Source: CATQHS01 sp965203375 (lineage in GTDB: Bacteria; Actinomycetota; Acidimicrobiia; Acidimicrobiales; Aldehydirespiratoraceae). Taken from it: a DNA stretch of 64,000 bases. Shown piece by piece: positions 53,578 through 62,805 of this stretch. The stretch spans positions 2,976,001-3,040,000 of the forward strand of contig OZ241886.1 of the NCBI GenBank assembly GCA_965203375.1. Direction: 5' to 3'. The notes under the pieces are model-generated. The model ran no database searches. It was not told the origin of the DNA and was given only the letters and a program-made list of their open reading frames with translations. Numbering within the stretch: position 1 is the first letter of the stretch; every line of letters begins with the position of its first letter. The position numbers and the translations under genes were made by a program.

Positions 53578-55674
53578 TCATCGCCCGCCGGGGCGATCCC
53601 GCTCAGACGCCCCGGCCGCCTCGCCCCCGTCCCCGCCCATATCCAGTTCACCGGTCTCCAATAGCCGCTCGAAGGCGGCCTCGTCTATGACCGGCACCCC
53701 GGCCTCGGCCGCCTTGTTGACCTTCGACGCCCCCGGGTCGGCGCCGGCCACCAGCGCGAACGTCCGAGACGACACCCCGCCGGGCGAGTTGCCCCCCCGG
53801 GCCGTAATGGCCGACCGGGCCTGGTCCCGGCTGAAGCCCTCCAGCGTCCCGGTCACCACCACCGCCCGGCCCGCCAGCGTCTGCGGCGCCGCCGCCGAGC
53901 CGCCCGCCGCCTCGGCCTCCATCTGAAGGCCGGCCTCCCGGAGCCGTTCGATCAGGTCCCGGGCCCGGGGGTCGTCGAACCACCCCCTGACCGCGGCGGC
54001 GATGATCGGGCCGAACCCCTCCACCGCGGCCAGCTCGTCCTCGTCAGCGGCCAAAATGGCGTCCATCGTCTCGAAGGACGAGGCCAGCAGCCGGGCGTTG
54101 GCCTGGCCGATCTCGGGGATGCGCAGTCCGAACAGTAGCCGGTGCAGGGGCTGGCGGCGGCTGGCCTCGACGGAGGACCTCAGGTTCTCGGCGGAGACGG
54201 CCCCGAACCCCTCCATGGCCGCGATCCGGTCGAAGTCCAGCCGGTAAAGGTCGGCGGCATCGGACAGCAGGCCGTCGGTGACGAAGCGGTCGATGTTCTT
54301 CTCGCCCAAGAACTCGATGTCCATGGCCGCCCGGCCGACGAAGTGCTCGATGCGGCCCCTCACCTGGCGGGGGCAGCCGAAGTTGACGCAGAAGGTGGCC
54401 GCCGCCCCCTCGTCGCGGCGCAGCGGCTGGCCGCACACCGGGCAGCGGCGGGGGAACGTCCACGGCGCCGAGCCCTCCGGCCGGGCCGAGGGCACCGGCC
54501 TCACCACCTCGGGTATCACGTCGCCGGCCCGGCGGACGATCACGGTGTCGCCGGGGCGGACGTCCTTGGCCGCCACCTGGTCCTCGTTGTGGAGGGTGGC
54601 GGTGGTGACCGTCACCCCCCCGACGAACACCGGGGCCAGGCGGGCGAAGGGGGTGGCCTGGCCGGACGGGCCGATCGACACCTCGATGTCGAGCAGTTCG
54701 GTGGACTGTTCCTCGGGGGGGAGCTTGTAGGCGATGGCCCAGCGGGGGGCTTTGGCGTCGGCGCCCAGCTCGGCCTGGATGCCGAGGTCGTCGACCTTCA
54801 CTACCGCGCCGTCCACCTCGTAGTCGAGGTCGTGGCGGCGGGCCTCCAGGTCGGCCACGTAGCCCTCGACCGCGTCCAGGCTCTCCAGCCGGGCCGCGTG
54901 CTCGTTCACCGGGAAGCCGAGCGAGTCCAGCCACTCCAGGGTCTCGATGTGGGAGGCGAGCCGGGGGCCGCCGTCCACGGCGCCGAGCTGGTAGCACCAC
55001 AGCGACAGGCCCCGCTCGGCGGTCACAGCCGAGTCCTTCTGGCGCAGCGAGCCGGCCGCGGCGTTGCGGGGGTTGACGTAGGGCTTATCGCCCCGGTCCC
55101 GCTGGCGCTGGTTGAGGGCTTCGAAGGCCGACAGGGCCAGGTAGACCTCGGCCCGGACCTCCAGCACCGCGGGCGGGGCGGACCCCGACCCGCCGAGCCA
55201 TCGGGGCAGGCCGGCGATGGTGGCCACGTTGCCGGTCACGTCCTCGCCGGTGCGGCCGTCGCCCCGGGTGGCGGCCCGCACCATCCGACCCTCCCGGTAG
55301 AGCACCGAGATGGCCAGCCCGTCGAACTTGGGCTCCACCGCGTAGGCCCCGACTGGTCGGTCCCCCAGGCGGCGCTGCACCCGCTCGGCCCAGGCCCGCA
55401 GCTCGTTGCGGTCGAAGGCGTTGTGCAGCGACATCATGGGGACGGCGTGGGCGACCGGGGTGAACACGGGGTTGGGGCGGCCGCCGATCCGCTGGGTGGG
55501 TGAGTCGGCCGAGACCAGGTCGGGGTGGGCCTCCTCCAGGGCGCGCAGCTCGGCCAGGAGCCGGTCGTAGTCGGCGTCGGGGATCTCGGGATCGTCGTGT
55601 TCGTAGTAGCGCCGGGCGTGGCGGTCGATCTCGGCTCGCAGCTCCTGGATGCGGGCCCCCGGATCCTCGGCCAT
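53578..55674 (-). CDS. ligA: NAD-dependent DNA ligase LigA
   Basis: A 698-residue protein from the ATG at 55674. Order of domains: Ia (YYEHDDPEIPDADYDRLL), adenylation with nucleophile Lys in EPKFDGLAIS, OB fold (ATLHNEDQVAAKDVRPGDTVIVRRAGDVIPEV), C4 zinc finger (CPVCGQPL and CVNFGCPRQ), helix-hairpin-helix region and C-terminal BRCT (LAGRAVVVTGTLEGFSRDQ). It seals nicks in replication and repair. Size and domains are complete. Confidence 0.97.
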   Translation of the reverse strand: MAEDPGARIQELRAEIDRHARRYYEHDDPEIPDADYDRLLAELRALEEAHPDLVSADSPTQRIGGRPNPVFTPVAHAVPMMSLHNAFDRNELRAWAERVQRRLGDRPVGAYAVEPKFDGLAISVLYREGRMVRAATRGDGRTGEDVTGNVATIAGLPRWLGGSGSAPPAVLEVRAEVYLALSAFEALNQRQRDRGDKPYVNPRNAAAGSLRQKDSAVTAERGLSLWCYQLGAVDGGPRLASHIETLEWLDSLGFPVNEHAARLESLDAVEGYVADLEARRHDLDYEVDGAVVKVDDLGIQAELGADAKAPRWAIAYKLPPEEQSTELLDIEVSIGPSGQATPFARLAPVFVGGVTVTTATLHNEDQVAAKDVRPGDTVIVRRAGDVIPEVVRPVPSARPEGSAPWTFPRRCPVCGQPLRRDEGAAATFCVNFGCPRQVRGRIEHFVGRAAMDIEFLGEKNIDRFVTDGLLSDAADLYRLDFDRIAAMEGFGAVSAENLRSSVEASRRQPLHRLLFGLRIPEIGQANARLLASSFETMDAILAADEDELAAVEGFGPIIAAAVRGWFDDPRARDLIERLREAGLQMEAEAAGGSAAAPQTLAGRAVVVTGTLEGFSRDQARSAITARGGNSPGGVSSRTFALVAGADPGASKVNKAAEAGVPVIDEAAFERLLETGELDMGGDGGEAAGASERDRPGGR

Positions 55675-55790
55675 CGCCGCCGATCCTAGTGGTGGCCCCG
55701 CCGGGCCGATCCGAGCGGGGTTCGACGCGGGCATGCTGACGGGTCATGGTGCGCCAGGAAAGCCCGACCGGAGGAAACCAGGGATCGAGA

Positions 55791-56711
55791 ATGACTGCGA
55801 TGCTGGGCCGAGCAGTCCTCTCCGCGCGGGGGGCCGCGGTGGCGGCCTGGCTGCCGGTGGCGGCCGGATCGCTGTACGCCGACGCCTTGGCCTCAGCCTC
55901 CGATGATGCCGGTTTCCGATCAGCGGTATCAGTGGGGTTGTGGGGCGTCTTCGCGGCCGCGCTGGCCGCCATGGTGCTGCCCGGTCCTCTGGCCCTGACC
56001 GCGGTCCGGGTGGCGGTGCCAGCCAACCTGGTCGCCTCGGTGTGGGCGCTGGCGGTGATCGACGACCGGATGTGGCTGAGCCACGGAGTTGCTCTGGCCG
56101 CGGCGGCGGTGGCGGCTGTCGCGGTGCTGCACCCGGCCTTCGGGGACGCGGTGACCGACGCCTCCAGCTACGGCGCCGAGCGGCGCTTTCTGCTGCGGGC
56201 TCCGGGGCCGGTGCTGCTGACTCTGGTGGCGCCCATGTGGCTCCTGACCTGCGCCGGGGCCGCGGCCGGGCCGCTGCTGCTGGCCGACCGGCACTTGGCG
56301 GCAGGCGCGGCCGCGACGCTGATCGGATGGCCGGCGGCGCTCCTGGCCGGGCGGGCCCTGCACCGGCTGGCCCGGCGCTGGCTGGTGTTCGTGCCCGCCG
56401 GGCTGGTAGTCCACGACCATCTGACCCTGGCCCAGCCGGTGCTGCTGACCCGCTCGGAGATCGCCTCCCTCGGGCCCGCCCCTTCCGACACCGCAGACAC
56501 CGAAGACACCGCAGACCTCACCGCCGCGGCTTTGGGCCTGGCCTTGGAGGTGCGGCTGGCCGGGCCGGCCGAGTTGCCGGTGGTCGCCGGGCGTCGCCGC
56601 GAAAACGCCCGGGCCGTTACCGCTCTGCTGGTGTCACCCAGCTTGCCGGCGCGGGTGCTGGCCGCCGCCGGCGACCGGGGCATTCCGCTCACCGCTGATC
56701 GAGACGGCTGA
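55791..56711 (+). CDS. Multi-spanning membrane protein, unknown
   Basis: About 306 residues from ATG 55791, favoured because AGGGA lies 6 bases upstream; ATG 55746 would add 15 residues. Six or so hydrophobic Ala/Leu/Val segments fill residues 20-200 (for example VGLWGVFAAALAAMVLPGPLALTAV). They are followed by a cytosolic-looking domain with FVPAGLVVHDHLTLAQPVLLTRSEI and an Asp/Thr/Glu repeat (ADTEDTAD). Not recognised; it seems a lineage-specific protein. Its stop is 9 bases from the convergent mnmA. Confidence 0.7.
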   Translation: MTAMLGRAVLSARGAAVAAWLPVAAGSLYADALASASDDAGFRSAVSVGLWGVFAAALAAMVLPGPLALTAVRVAVPANLVASVWALAVIDDRMWLSHGVALAAAAVAAVAVLHPAFGDAVTDASSYGAERRFLLRAPGPVLLTLVAPMWLLTCAGAAAGPLLLADRHLAAGAAATLIGWPAALLAGRALHRLARRWLVFVPAGLVVHDHLTLAQPVLLTRSEIASLGPAPSDTADTEDTADLTAAALGLALEVRLAGPAELPVVAGRRRENARAVTALLVSPSLPARVLAAAGDRGIPLTADRDG

Positions 56712-56720
56712 GCGCCACCC

Positions 56721-57851
56721 CTAAGGGCCGGGGCGGGCGGCGATGCCGCCGCCGACCACCATGTCGCCGACGAAGGCGACCACGCTCTGGCCGGGGGCCA
56801 CCAGCCGGTGGGGCCGGCCCCACGCCACCACCAACCCCCCGTCGGGGGCCTCCTCGATGCGGGCGTCGGCCGGGGTCCCGTGGGCGGAGGTCTGCACCGG
56901 CACCGGCCCGGACACCGGGCCGTCGGTCCAGTCCCACGACTCCAGGGGGGTCCGGTCCCGCTCCAGGTCGGCCCGGCCGCCGACGGTGACGGTCAGCGAC
57001 TCGGCGTCCACGTCGAGCACGTAGCGGGGCGACCCGTCGCCGGAGGGGCCCAGGCCCCGGCGCTGGCCGACGGTCACCAACTCCACCGCGTCCACCCGGC
57101 CCCGCCGGCGCCCGGCGGCGTCCACCACCCGGCCCGGCCGCAGCGGTATCCGGTCCCCCAGGAAGGCCCGGCGCCCGGCGGCGGAGGTGATGAAGCACAC
57201 GTCCTGGCTGTCGGGCTTGGCCGCGGTCACCAGCCCCCGGGCCCGGGCCTCGGCCCGGACCTGGTCCTTGGTGGTCTCCCCCACCGGCAGCAGCAGGCGG
57301 GCCAGCACCGACGGGCCGAGCATGTGCAGCACGTAGGACTGGTCCTTGGCCCGGTCGGCGCCCCGGGCCAGCCGCGGCCCCTCGGGGGTGGCCACCACCC
57401 GGGCGTGGTGGCCGGTGGCGATCTCATCGAAGCCCAGGGAGTCGGCCCGGCGCAGGAGCCGGTCGAACTTCACGTGCCGGTTGCACTCGACGCAGGGGTT
57501 GGGGGTGCGGCCCGCGGCGTGGTCGGCCACGTACGGGGCCACCACGTGGCGCTCGAAGTGGTCGCCGAAGTTGAACACGTGGTGCTCGATGCCGAGCCGG
57601 TCGGCCACCCACCGGGCGTCGTCCACGTCGGCCACCGAGCAGCAGCCGGTGTCGCTGGGGCCGCCCCACAGCTTCATGGTCACCCCCACCACCTCGCGGC
57701 CGGCGTCGAGGAGGCGGGCCGCGGCCACCGACGAGTCGACCCCGCCGGACATGGCCACCAGCACCCGGCCCCGTCCGCCGCCGCGCCCCGAGGCCCCGGC
57801 GCCGGCCACCGGCCCCCCGCCGGCCGCGGCCAGCCCGAAGTCGGCGGTCAT
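56721..57851 (-). CDS. mnmA: tRNA-specific 2-thiouridylase MnmA
   Basis: A 376-residue protein from ATG 57851. The PP-loop ATP site is VAMSGGVDSSVAA (about residues 34-46). The catalytic Cys residues sit in NPCVECN and SQDVCFI, and the tRNA-binding KFDRLL, GHHAR and KDQSYVLHML motifs are present. It thiolates U34 of Lys, Glu and Gln tRNAs with sulfur from a cysteine desulfurase. The desulfurase gene lies directly upstream (10-base gap), so both are likely co-expressed for this pathway. An Ala/Gly-rich N-terminal extension of about 30 residues is present. Confidence 0.96.
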   Translation of the reverse strand: MTADFGLAAAGGGPVAGAGASGRGGGRGRVLVAMSGGVDSSVAAARLLDAGREVVGVTMKLWGGPSDTGCCSVADVDDARWVADRLGIEHHVFNFGDHFERHVVAPYVADHAAGRTPNPCVECNRHVKFDRLLRRADSLGFDEIATGHHARVVATPEGPRLARGADRAKDQSYVLHMLGPSVLARLLLPVGETTKDQVRAEARARGLVTAAKPDSQDVCFITSAAGRRAFLGDRIPLRPGRVVDAAGRRRGRVDAVELVTVGQRRGLGPSGDGSPRYVLDVDAESLTVTVGGRADLERDRTPLESWDWTDGPVSGPVPVQTSAHGTPADARIEEAPDGGLVVAWGRPHRLVAPGQSVVAFVGDMVVGGGIAARPGP

Positions 57852-57861
57852 CAGCGGCCTC

Positions 57862-59130
57862 TCAGCCCCCGCCGCAGCGGTCGAGGCGCTCGACGGCGGC
57901 GGCGATGGCCTCCACCGCCCGGTCGATGTCGGAGTCGGCGGTGGTGCGGCCCAGCGACAGGCGCAGCGACCCGAGGGCCAGCTCCCGGGGGACGCCCATG
58001 GCCGCCAGCACATGAGACGGGTCCTGAGCCCCGCTCGAGCACGACGACGCGGCCGAGGCCCGCACCCCGGCCTCATCGAGCAGGAACAGCAGGGCCTCGC
58101 TCTGGACCCCCTCGAAGCAGACGTTGGCGAAGCCGGCGGCCAGGTGGGACCGGTCGCCGTCGGGGGCGGCCGAGACCGTCACCCGGTCGCCGAGGCGCTC
58201 GCTGAGGAGGTCGAGCAGCCGGTCCCGCCGGGCCTCGGTGTCGGCGATCAGGTCGCCCCGCTCGGACACGGCGGCTTCGAGGGCGGCGGCCAGGGCGGCG
58301 GCGCCGGCCACGTCGGGAGTGCCGGCCCGCCGGCCCCGCTCCTGGCCCCCGCCGACGATGAGCGGGTCGAGCTCGGCCCCGGCCCGCACCACCAAGGCGC
58401 CGATCCCGACCGGTCCGCCGATCTTGTGGCCGGTAATCGACACCAAGTCGTACCCGGCCGTCTCAGTCGCCACGTCGATCCAGTTCACCGCCTGGACCGC
58501 GTCGGTGTGCAGCAGTGCCCCCGGAGCGGCCGCCCGCACCGTCTCGGCCACTTCAGCCAGCGGAGTGATCGATCCCACCTCGTTGTTGACGGCGATAACC
58601 GAAACCACCGCCACCCCGCCCGGCCGAGACCCGCCCCCGTTCCCGGTCGAGGCCGTGGTCTCGGAGCCGGACCGGATACCGGAAGACTCCGCCTCAGCGG
58701 CCTCGGCACCAGCAGCCGCGGCCAGAGTCTCGGCCAGGGCCCGGCAGTCGATCAGGCCCCTCCGGTCGATGGGAACCACCCGGCCCCCCGACCGTTCCAC
58801 CGGCTCGAGCACGGCGTGGTGCTCGCCCGCGCTGGTCACGGCCACGGAGCGACCCCGACTGCGGCCGGTGCCGAGCGCGCCCCTAACAGCCAGGTTGTCG
58901 GCCTCGCTCCCCCCCGAGGTGAACACCACCTCGCCAGGCTCGGCCCCCAGCGCGGCCGCCACTGTGGCCCGGGCCTCGTCCAGGGCCCGGCGGGCCTGCC
59001 GGGCGGCCCGATGAGCGCCAGTCGGATTGGCCTGGTGAGCCGCCGCAGCCGCCAGCCAAGCGCCCCGGGCCTCGGGCCGCAAAGGGGTGGAGGCGGCATG
59101 GTCAAGATAGATCTCAGCCGACTCGGCCAT
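57862..59130 (-). CDS. Cysteine desulfurase (IscS/NifS family)
   Basis: A 422-residue PLP enzyme. YLDHAASTPLRPEA opens it, SGGSEADNLAVRG and HHAVLEPVE follow, the PLP-binding Lys is in SITGHKIGGP, and the persulfide Cys loop is ASSCSSGAQDPSHVL. It takes sulfur from Cys and supplies MnmA, encoded 10 bases downstream. A Ser/Gly/Glu/Thr-rich insert (about residues 145-173) interrupts the domain before the strand VAVVSVIAVNNEVG. ATG 59130 is the start. Confidence 0.95.
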   Translation of the reverse strand: MAESAEIYLDHAASTPLRPEARGAWLAAAAAHQANPTGAHRAARQARRALDEARATVAAALGAEPGEVVFTSGGSEADNLAVRGALGTGRSRGRSVAVTSAGEHHAVLEPVERSGGRVVPIDRRGLIDCRALAETLAAAAGAEAAEAESSGIRSGSETTASTGNGGGSRPGGVAVVSVIAVNNEVGSITPLAEVAETVRAAAPGALLHTDAVQAVNWIDVATETAGYDLVSITGHKIGGPVGIGALVVRAGAELDPLIVGGGQERGRRAGTPDVAGAAALAAALEAAVSERGDLIADTEARRDRLLDLLSERLGDRVTVSAAPDGDRSHLAAGFANVCFEGVQSEALLFLLDEAGVRASAASSCSSGAQDPSHVLAAMGVPRELALGSLRLSLGRTTADSDIDRAVEAIAAAVERLDRCGGG

Positions 59131-59182
59131 CCAACCAGCCTACGGCCACCACCCACCCCCGCCGGGGGCCATACTCCCGGGG

Positions 59183-59731
59183 ATGACTGGCGCTTCGGGT
59201 ATCAGCATCCGGGTCTCAACCGTGATCGACGCGCAGGCCGACCGAGTCTGGGACGACGTGCGTCACATAGCCAGCCACGTCGAGTGGATGAAAGACGCGG
59301 TGTCCATCGAGTTCGACGACGACGGCCACGACCCCGCCAGCGGCCCCAGCTCCGCCGACAGCAGCGACGGCCCAGATGCCGACGGCCCAGATGGCAACGG
59401 CCCAGATGACAACAGCAACGACCCCCGCCGGGAGGGGGTCGGAGTGCGGTTCTCGTGCCGCACAAAGGTCGGCCCCATCGTCCTCAACGACCGCATGGAG
59501 GTCACCGAGTGGATCGACGGCCGCCTAATCGGCATCCGCCACCAAGGCCTGGTCACCGGCGAGGGCCAACTCCAGATCAACCCGGTCGACGACACCCGCA
59601 CCGAGGTGGTCTGGGAGGAGCAGCTCGTGTTCCCGGCCCGAATGGGCGGCCCAATCGGAGCCCGACTGGCCCGCCCCGTGCTGCGCCGCATCTGGACCAG
59701 CAACCTGACCCGCCTAACCGCCCGCTTCTAG
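59183..59731 (+). CDS. SRPBCC (START/polyketide cyclase-like) family protein
   Basis: A 182-residue protein. IRVSTVIDAQADRVWDDVRHIASHVEWMKDAVSIEF is the first strand and helix of the SRPBCC fold, and the second half supplies the remaining strands and final helix (ARPVLRRIWTSNLTRL). It probably binds a hydrophobic ligand; the ligand is unknown. Between them lies a highly repetitive Asp/Gly/Asn/Ser insert (residues about 47-82, PDADGPDGNGPDDN). Divergent from the cysteine desulfurase (52 bases). Confidence 0.83.
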   Translation: MTGASGISIRVSTVIDAQADRVWDDVRHIASHVEWMKDAVSIEFDDDGHDPASGPSSADSSDGPDADGPDGNGPDDNSNDPRREGVGVRFSCRTKVGPIVLNDRMEVTEWIDGRLIGIRHQGLVTGEGQLQINPVDDTRTEVVWEEQLVFPARMGGPIGARLARPVLRRIWTSNLTRLTARF

Positions 59732-59802
59732 CCCCTCCCGGGTGGACCATCACAAAGCAGGCATGACCGCTTAGAGGGCGCGCAAAATAGGCGAGGCCGG
59801 AT

Positions 59803-59839
59803 GAGCCCGAAGCCGCCCCCCGAGACGGGATTCGGGCTC
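59803..59839. terminator. Bidirectional hairpin between convergent genes
   Basis: GAGCCCGAA (59803-59811) and TTCGGGCTC (59831-59839) form a perfect 9-base stem around a 19-base GC-rich loop. It lies between the stops of the convergent SRPBCC and SLH-protein genes. No T-run is present. Confidence 0.45.
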
Positions 59840-59865
59840 GGGCGGGGGTTGGGTTTCGGGCGGTG

Positions 59866-62445
59866 TTAGCTGGTGAGGGCTTCGTGGAAGCGGGCCAGGA
59901 AGGTGGCCATCTGGGCCCTCGTCACCGCATCTGACGGCGAGAACGCCCCGGAGCCGGTGCCGCTGGTGATCCCCAGGGCGGCTATGCAGCCGATGTCCGC
60001 GGCGCGGGCCGAGTCCGCGGGCACGTCGTCAAAGGACGAGCCCGCGTCGTCGGGACAGGCCCGCCCGGCCGCCGCCCAGGCCCGGGCCAAGAACGCAGCC
60101 ATCTGCGCCCTCGTCACCGGCTCAGACGGCGAGAACGTCCTGTCCGCCGTGCCCTGGGCCACCCCCAGAGCCGACACGCAGTCGATGCCCGCCGCATGGG
60201 TCGAGCCCGAGGCGACGTCGTCGAAGAACAAGACCCCCGAAGTCGGGCACTCCCGGCCGGCCGCCTCCCAGGTCCGGGACACGAACGTAGCCATCTGAGC
60301 CCTCGACACCGCATCTGACGGCGAGAACGTCCTGTCCGTGGTGCCCGAGGTGATCCCCAGCGCCGCCACCGCCGCGATGCTCTCAGCGTGAACCGAACCC
60401 TCGTCCACGTCCGCGAACTCAAGCGGCTCGGGCTCGGGCTCAGCCGGCTCCTCGGGCTCATCCGGCGGAGGCGGAGGCGGTGGTGGAGGCGGGGGCGCCA
60501 CGGGCTGTTGTCCGGGGGCTTGGCGGAGTTTGAACAGGTGCGCCGAGCCCGCGCGTCTGTTGGCTACAATGCTTTGGTCGTCGTTGTCGCCGTAGAGGCC
60601 GCCGGCGGGCAGCGTGGTCAGCTCGTCTTTTTGATTGAGGGCTTCGACGTAGCCGCGTTGCGACGCCACCAGTTGGTTCTCGCCGATGAAGGCCAGGCCG
60701 TGGTCGCCTAGGGCGTAGCGGTGTTTGCGGTTGGTGTCGGCGTCGGCCAGGGTCAGAACCCGCAGATTGTCGCCCGCGCCGTCGAGGTCATCGGCCCAGC
60801 CCCCCGAAGGCTTGGCGTACACGTACACCGAGCCCCGAAAGTTGCTTGAGCGCGACCAGGCGTTGCTCACCGCGATCCTGTCACCGCTGTCGCTGACGGC
60901 CACGATGCGGCCGAATTCGTCGTATTTGTGGCCGAAGCCGGCTGCCAGTTCGGCCGTCTCGGTGGCGTCGGCCCAGCCCCCCGAAGGCCTCACAAACACA
61001 TAGGCCGAGCCGTAGGCGTCAGCGGGAATCTGCGAGTCGTCATTCTCGCCTTTGCGCCATGTCGCCGGGCCCCCGGCCACCAGCGTCGAGCCGTCATAAG
61101 ACAAGCTCAGGCCATAATGCCCCAACTCCTGCCAGTGAATCGCGTTCTCAACCAACAACCGGGGAACGACGGTGGATCCGGTGGTCGCGGCCCATCCCGT
61201 ATCCGGCTTGGCGAACACAAAAACCGCGCCTGGACTGACGACCCCGCCGATGCCCCCATGGGGGGCGGACGCGGCGATCGTGTTGCCGTCACCTGAGATG
61301 GCAACACGAGCTCCCAAAAACGCCCCGTTGGCGATCCTGGTGCCGGCGCGCAACATGACCACCCCGGTGTCGTCGCTGTCGGCGTCGACCCAGCCCCCCG
61401 AAGACGGCTTGGCGAACACGACAACCGCGCCATCCGCCAACGAGAACCTGGACATGCCGACCGCCAGCGTTTTGCCGTCATCTGACACCGCGAGGCTAGA
61501 CCCGAAGGCGGTCGTGCCCGCATGGGCGGCCGCCGGAGTCAGCGTCGCCCTAGCCGTGCCGGTGTCGGCCCAGCCCCCATCGGGCTTGGCGAACACATAA
61601 ACCCGTCCCCTGGTCGAGTTCTCGGGCCAAGCGCTCACGAAGATCGTGTCGCCCGCCACCGCCACCGCCAGGCCGAAGTAGCCGTTGGTCTGCGCGTTGG
61701 GCGATGTCAGCTTGGCCAACTGGCGTCCGCTGTCGGCATCGAACACATACACCGCGCCGTTATTGCTCGGCGCGGAGTACCCGGCCCCCACCACGATCAC
61801 CTCAGAAGTCGCATCCAAACCCCACCCGAAATAGTTGTAAGCCGTCACGCCGCCGGCCGTCATCGACCGGGCCTGCACCCAGGCGTCCTCCCACGGGTAA
61901 TGCCCCGGCGAGGTCACATGAATCACCACATCCACCGTCGCCGTGTCCGAATCGTCGGAGTCGAACATGTCGTCTGACACCGACACCCTCACCCGATACA
62001 CCCCCGACCGCGTGCCCGGCTTCAGCGAGATCTGCCCGCTCGACGAATCGATCGTGAAAAACGACGCATGCAGCGGATCGCCGTCCGACAGCGAATACGT
62101 CAACGAGTCGCCAGCGTCGGCGTCCACCGCCCGCACCGGCGGCCCCACCTTCGTCTGGCCCTCGCCCACCGCCAGAACCGTCACCGTCGCCGACTCGTTC
62201 ATGACCGGGTCGTTGTCAGAAGTAGGAAACACCGGCGCCGCCGCCCACACCGACGACGACCCAACCACCACGACCGCCGCCGCCGCGGCCGCCGCAACCG
62301 CGGCCCGCAGCACCCACCCGGCCCGCCGAGCCCCTGAGACCCGACCCGAACCCAGCACCAACGCAGAACTCAACGAGGACTCAGACACCGCGACACCGCC
62401 TTTGCGCAGACCAACAGCCAACGAATCAACGCCAGCAACTGACAT
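59866..62445 (-). CDS. Secreted surface protein: cadherin-like, beta-propeller and three SLH domains
   Basis: About 859 residues. A signal region (AGWVLRAAVAAAAAAAVVVVG, cleavage near WAAAP) is followed by a cadherin-like domain (ASFFTIDSSSGQISLKPGT). Six related repeats of the form G-x-V-Y-V-F-A-K-P-x-G-G-W follow, probably one beta-propeller (FG-GAP-like). Then a run of eleven Pro and Glu/Pro, and three S-layer homology domains (EFADVDEGSVHAESIAAVAALGIT and two more) that anchor to the cell wall. The start is uncertain: ATG 62445 fits a leaderless message; GTG 62388 has AGGCGG 7 bases upstream. Possibly phase-variable through its promoter. Confidence 0.88.
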   Translation of the reverse strand: MSVAGVDSLAVGLRKGGVAVSESSLSSALVLGSGRVSGARRAGWVLRAAVAAAAAAAVVVVGSSSVWAAAPVFPTSDNDPVMNESATVTVLAVGEGQTKVGPPVRAVDADAGDSLTYSLSDGDPLHASFFTIDSSSGQISLKPGTRSGVYRVRVSVSDDMFDSDDSDTATVDVVIHVTSPGHYPWEDAWVQARSMTAGGVTAYNYFGWGLDATSEVIVVGAGYSAPSNNGAVYVFDADSGRQLAKLTSPNAQTNGYFGLAVAVAGDTIFVSAWPENSTRGRVYVFAKPDGGWADTGTARATLTPAAAHAGTTAFGSSLAVSDDGKTLAVGMSRFSLADGAVVVFAKPSSGGWVDADSDDTGVVMLRAGTRIANGAFLGARVAISGDGNTIAASAPHGGIGGVVSPGAVFVFAKPDTGWAATTGSTVVPRLLVENAIHWQELGHYGLSLSYDGSTLVAGGPATWRKGENDDSQIPADAYGSAYVFVRPSGGWADATETAELAAGFGHKYDEFGRIVAVSDSGDRIAVSNAWSRSSNFRGSVYVYAKPSGGWADDLDGAGDNLRVLTLADADTNRKHRYALGDHGLAFIGENQLVASQRGYVEALNQKDELTTLPAGGLYGDNDDQSIVANRRAGSAHLFKLRQAPGQQPVAPPPPPPPPPPPDEPEEPAEPEPEPLEFADVDEGSVHAESIAAVAALGITSGTTDRTFSPSDAVSRAQMATFVSRTWEAAGRECPTSGVLFFDDVASGSTHAAGIDCVSALGVAQGTADRTFSPSEPVTRAQMAAFLARAWAAAGRACPDDAGSSFDDVPADSARAADIGCIAALGITSGTGSGAFSPSDAVTRAQMATFLARFHEALTS

Positions 62446-62453
62446 CAAAATGC

Positions 62454-62484
62454 ACGCTAGCCCCCCCCCCCCCCCGAAAGTCAA
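62454..62484 (-). promoter_or_regulatory. Poly-G spacer promoter of the SLH surface protein
   Basis: On the minus strand TTGACT (62484-62479) matches a -35 box and TAGCGT (62459-62454) a TANNNT -10 box. The 19-base spacer between them is TTC, 15 consecutive G (62475-62461) and C. The -10 ends 8 bases before ATG 62445. Slippage of the G run would alter spacer length and hence promoter strength, as in known phase-variable promoters of surface proteins. Confidence 0.6.
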
Positions 62485-62570
62485 CCGCAGTCACCCCCAA
62501 CCGCCGAAGCCGGCCAGAGCGAAACCGCCAGGCCGGGGGTAGCAGCAGAGCTACCTCAGGCAACCGCCCG

Positions 62571-62728
62571 GATGCCGAACGCGCCAGGCCAGCCCCAACT
62601 CACCGGGGGACGGACACCGAGCGGCGAGCAACCGTCCCCGATGCCGAACGCGCCAGGCCAGCCCCAACTCACCGGGGGACGGACACCGAGCGGCGAGCAA
62701 CCGTCCCCGATGCCGAACGCGCCAGGCC
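62571..62728. repeat. 69-base tandem repeat, 2.3 copies
   Basis: Two exact copies (62571-62639, 62640-62708) and a 20-base third copy (62709-62728) that runs straight into the hairpin element. The unit begins GATGCCGAACGCGCCAGGCC. There are no spacers, so it is not a CRISPR array. The GCCAGGCC core also occurs before the hairpin copies at 16.7 kb. Confidence 0.85.
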
Positions 62729-62805
62729 GGTGGGTGGCACGGGGGCAAGGTTTTGCCGCCCCGCGGCAAAACCGCGCCCGTGACAGGACCCGCCGGCCGG
62801 ACGGA
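62721..62805. repeat. Dispersed hairpin element, copy 2
   Basis: About 96% identical to 16731-16815. The palindrome at 62738-62782 has the same inner stem (GGTTTTGCCG/CGGCAAAACC) and outer stem (CACGGG/CCCGTG). The 3' flank (CAGGACCCGCCGGCCGG part) is repeated again at 62833-62865. Lies between the SLH-protein and rhomboid genes. Confidence 0.65.

Noticed and set aside
59866..62484. Poly-G tract as a coding-sequence phase switch (start at TTG 62484)
   Set aside because: TTG 62484 coincides with the -35 box, has no ribosome site and would place Gly5 before any signal peptide; starts at 62445 or 62388 are better, leaving the tract in the promoter.
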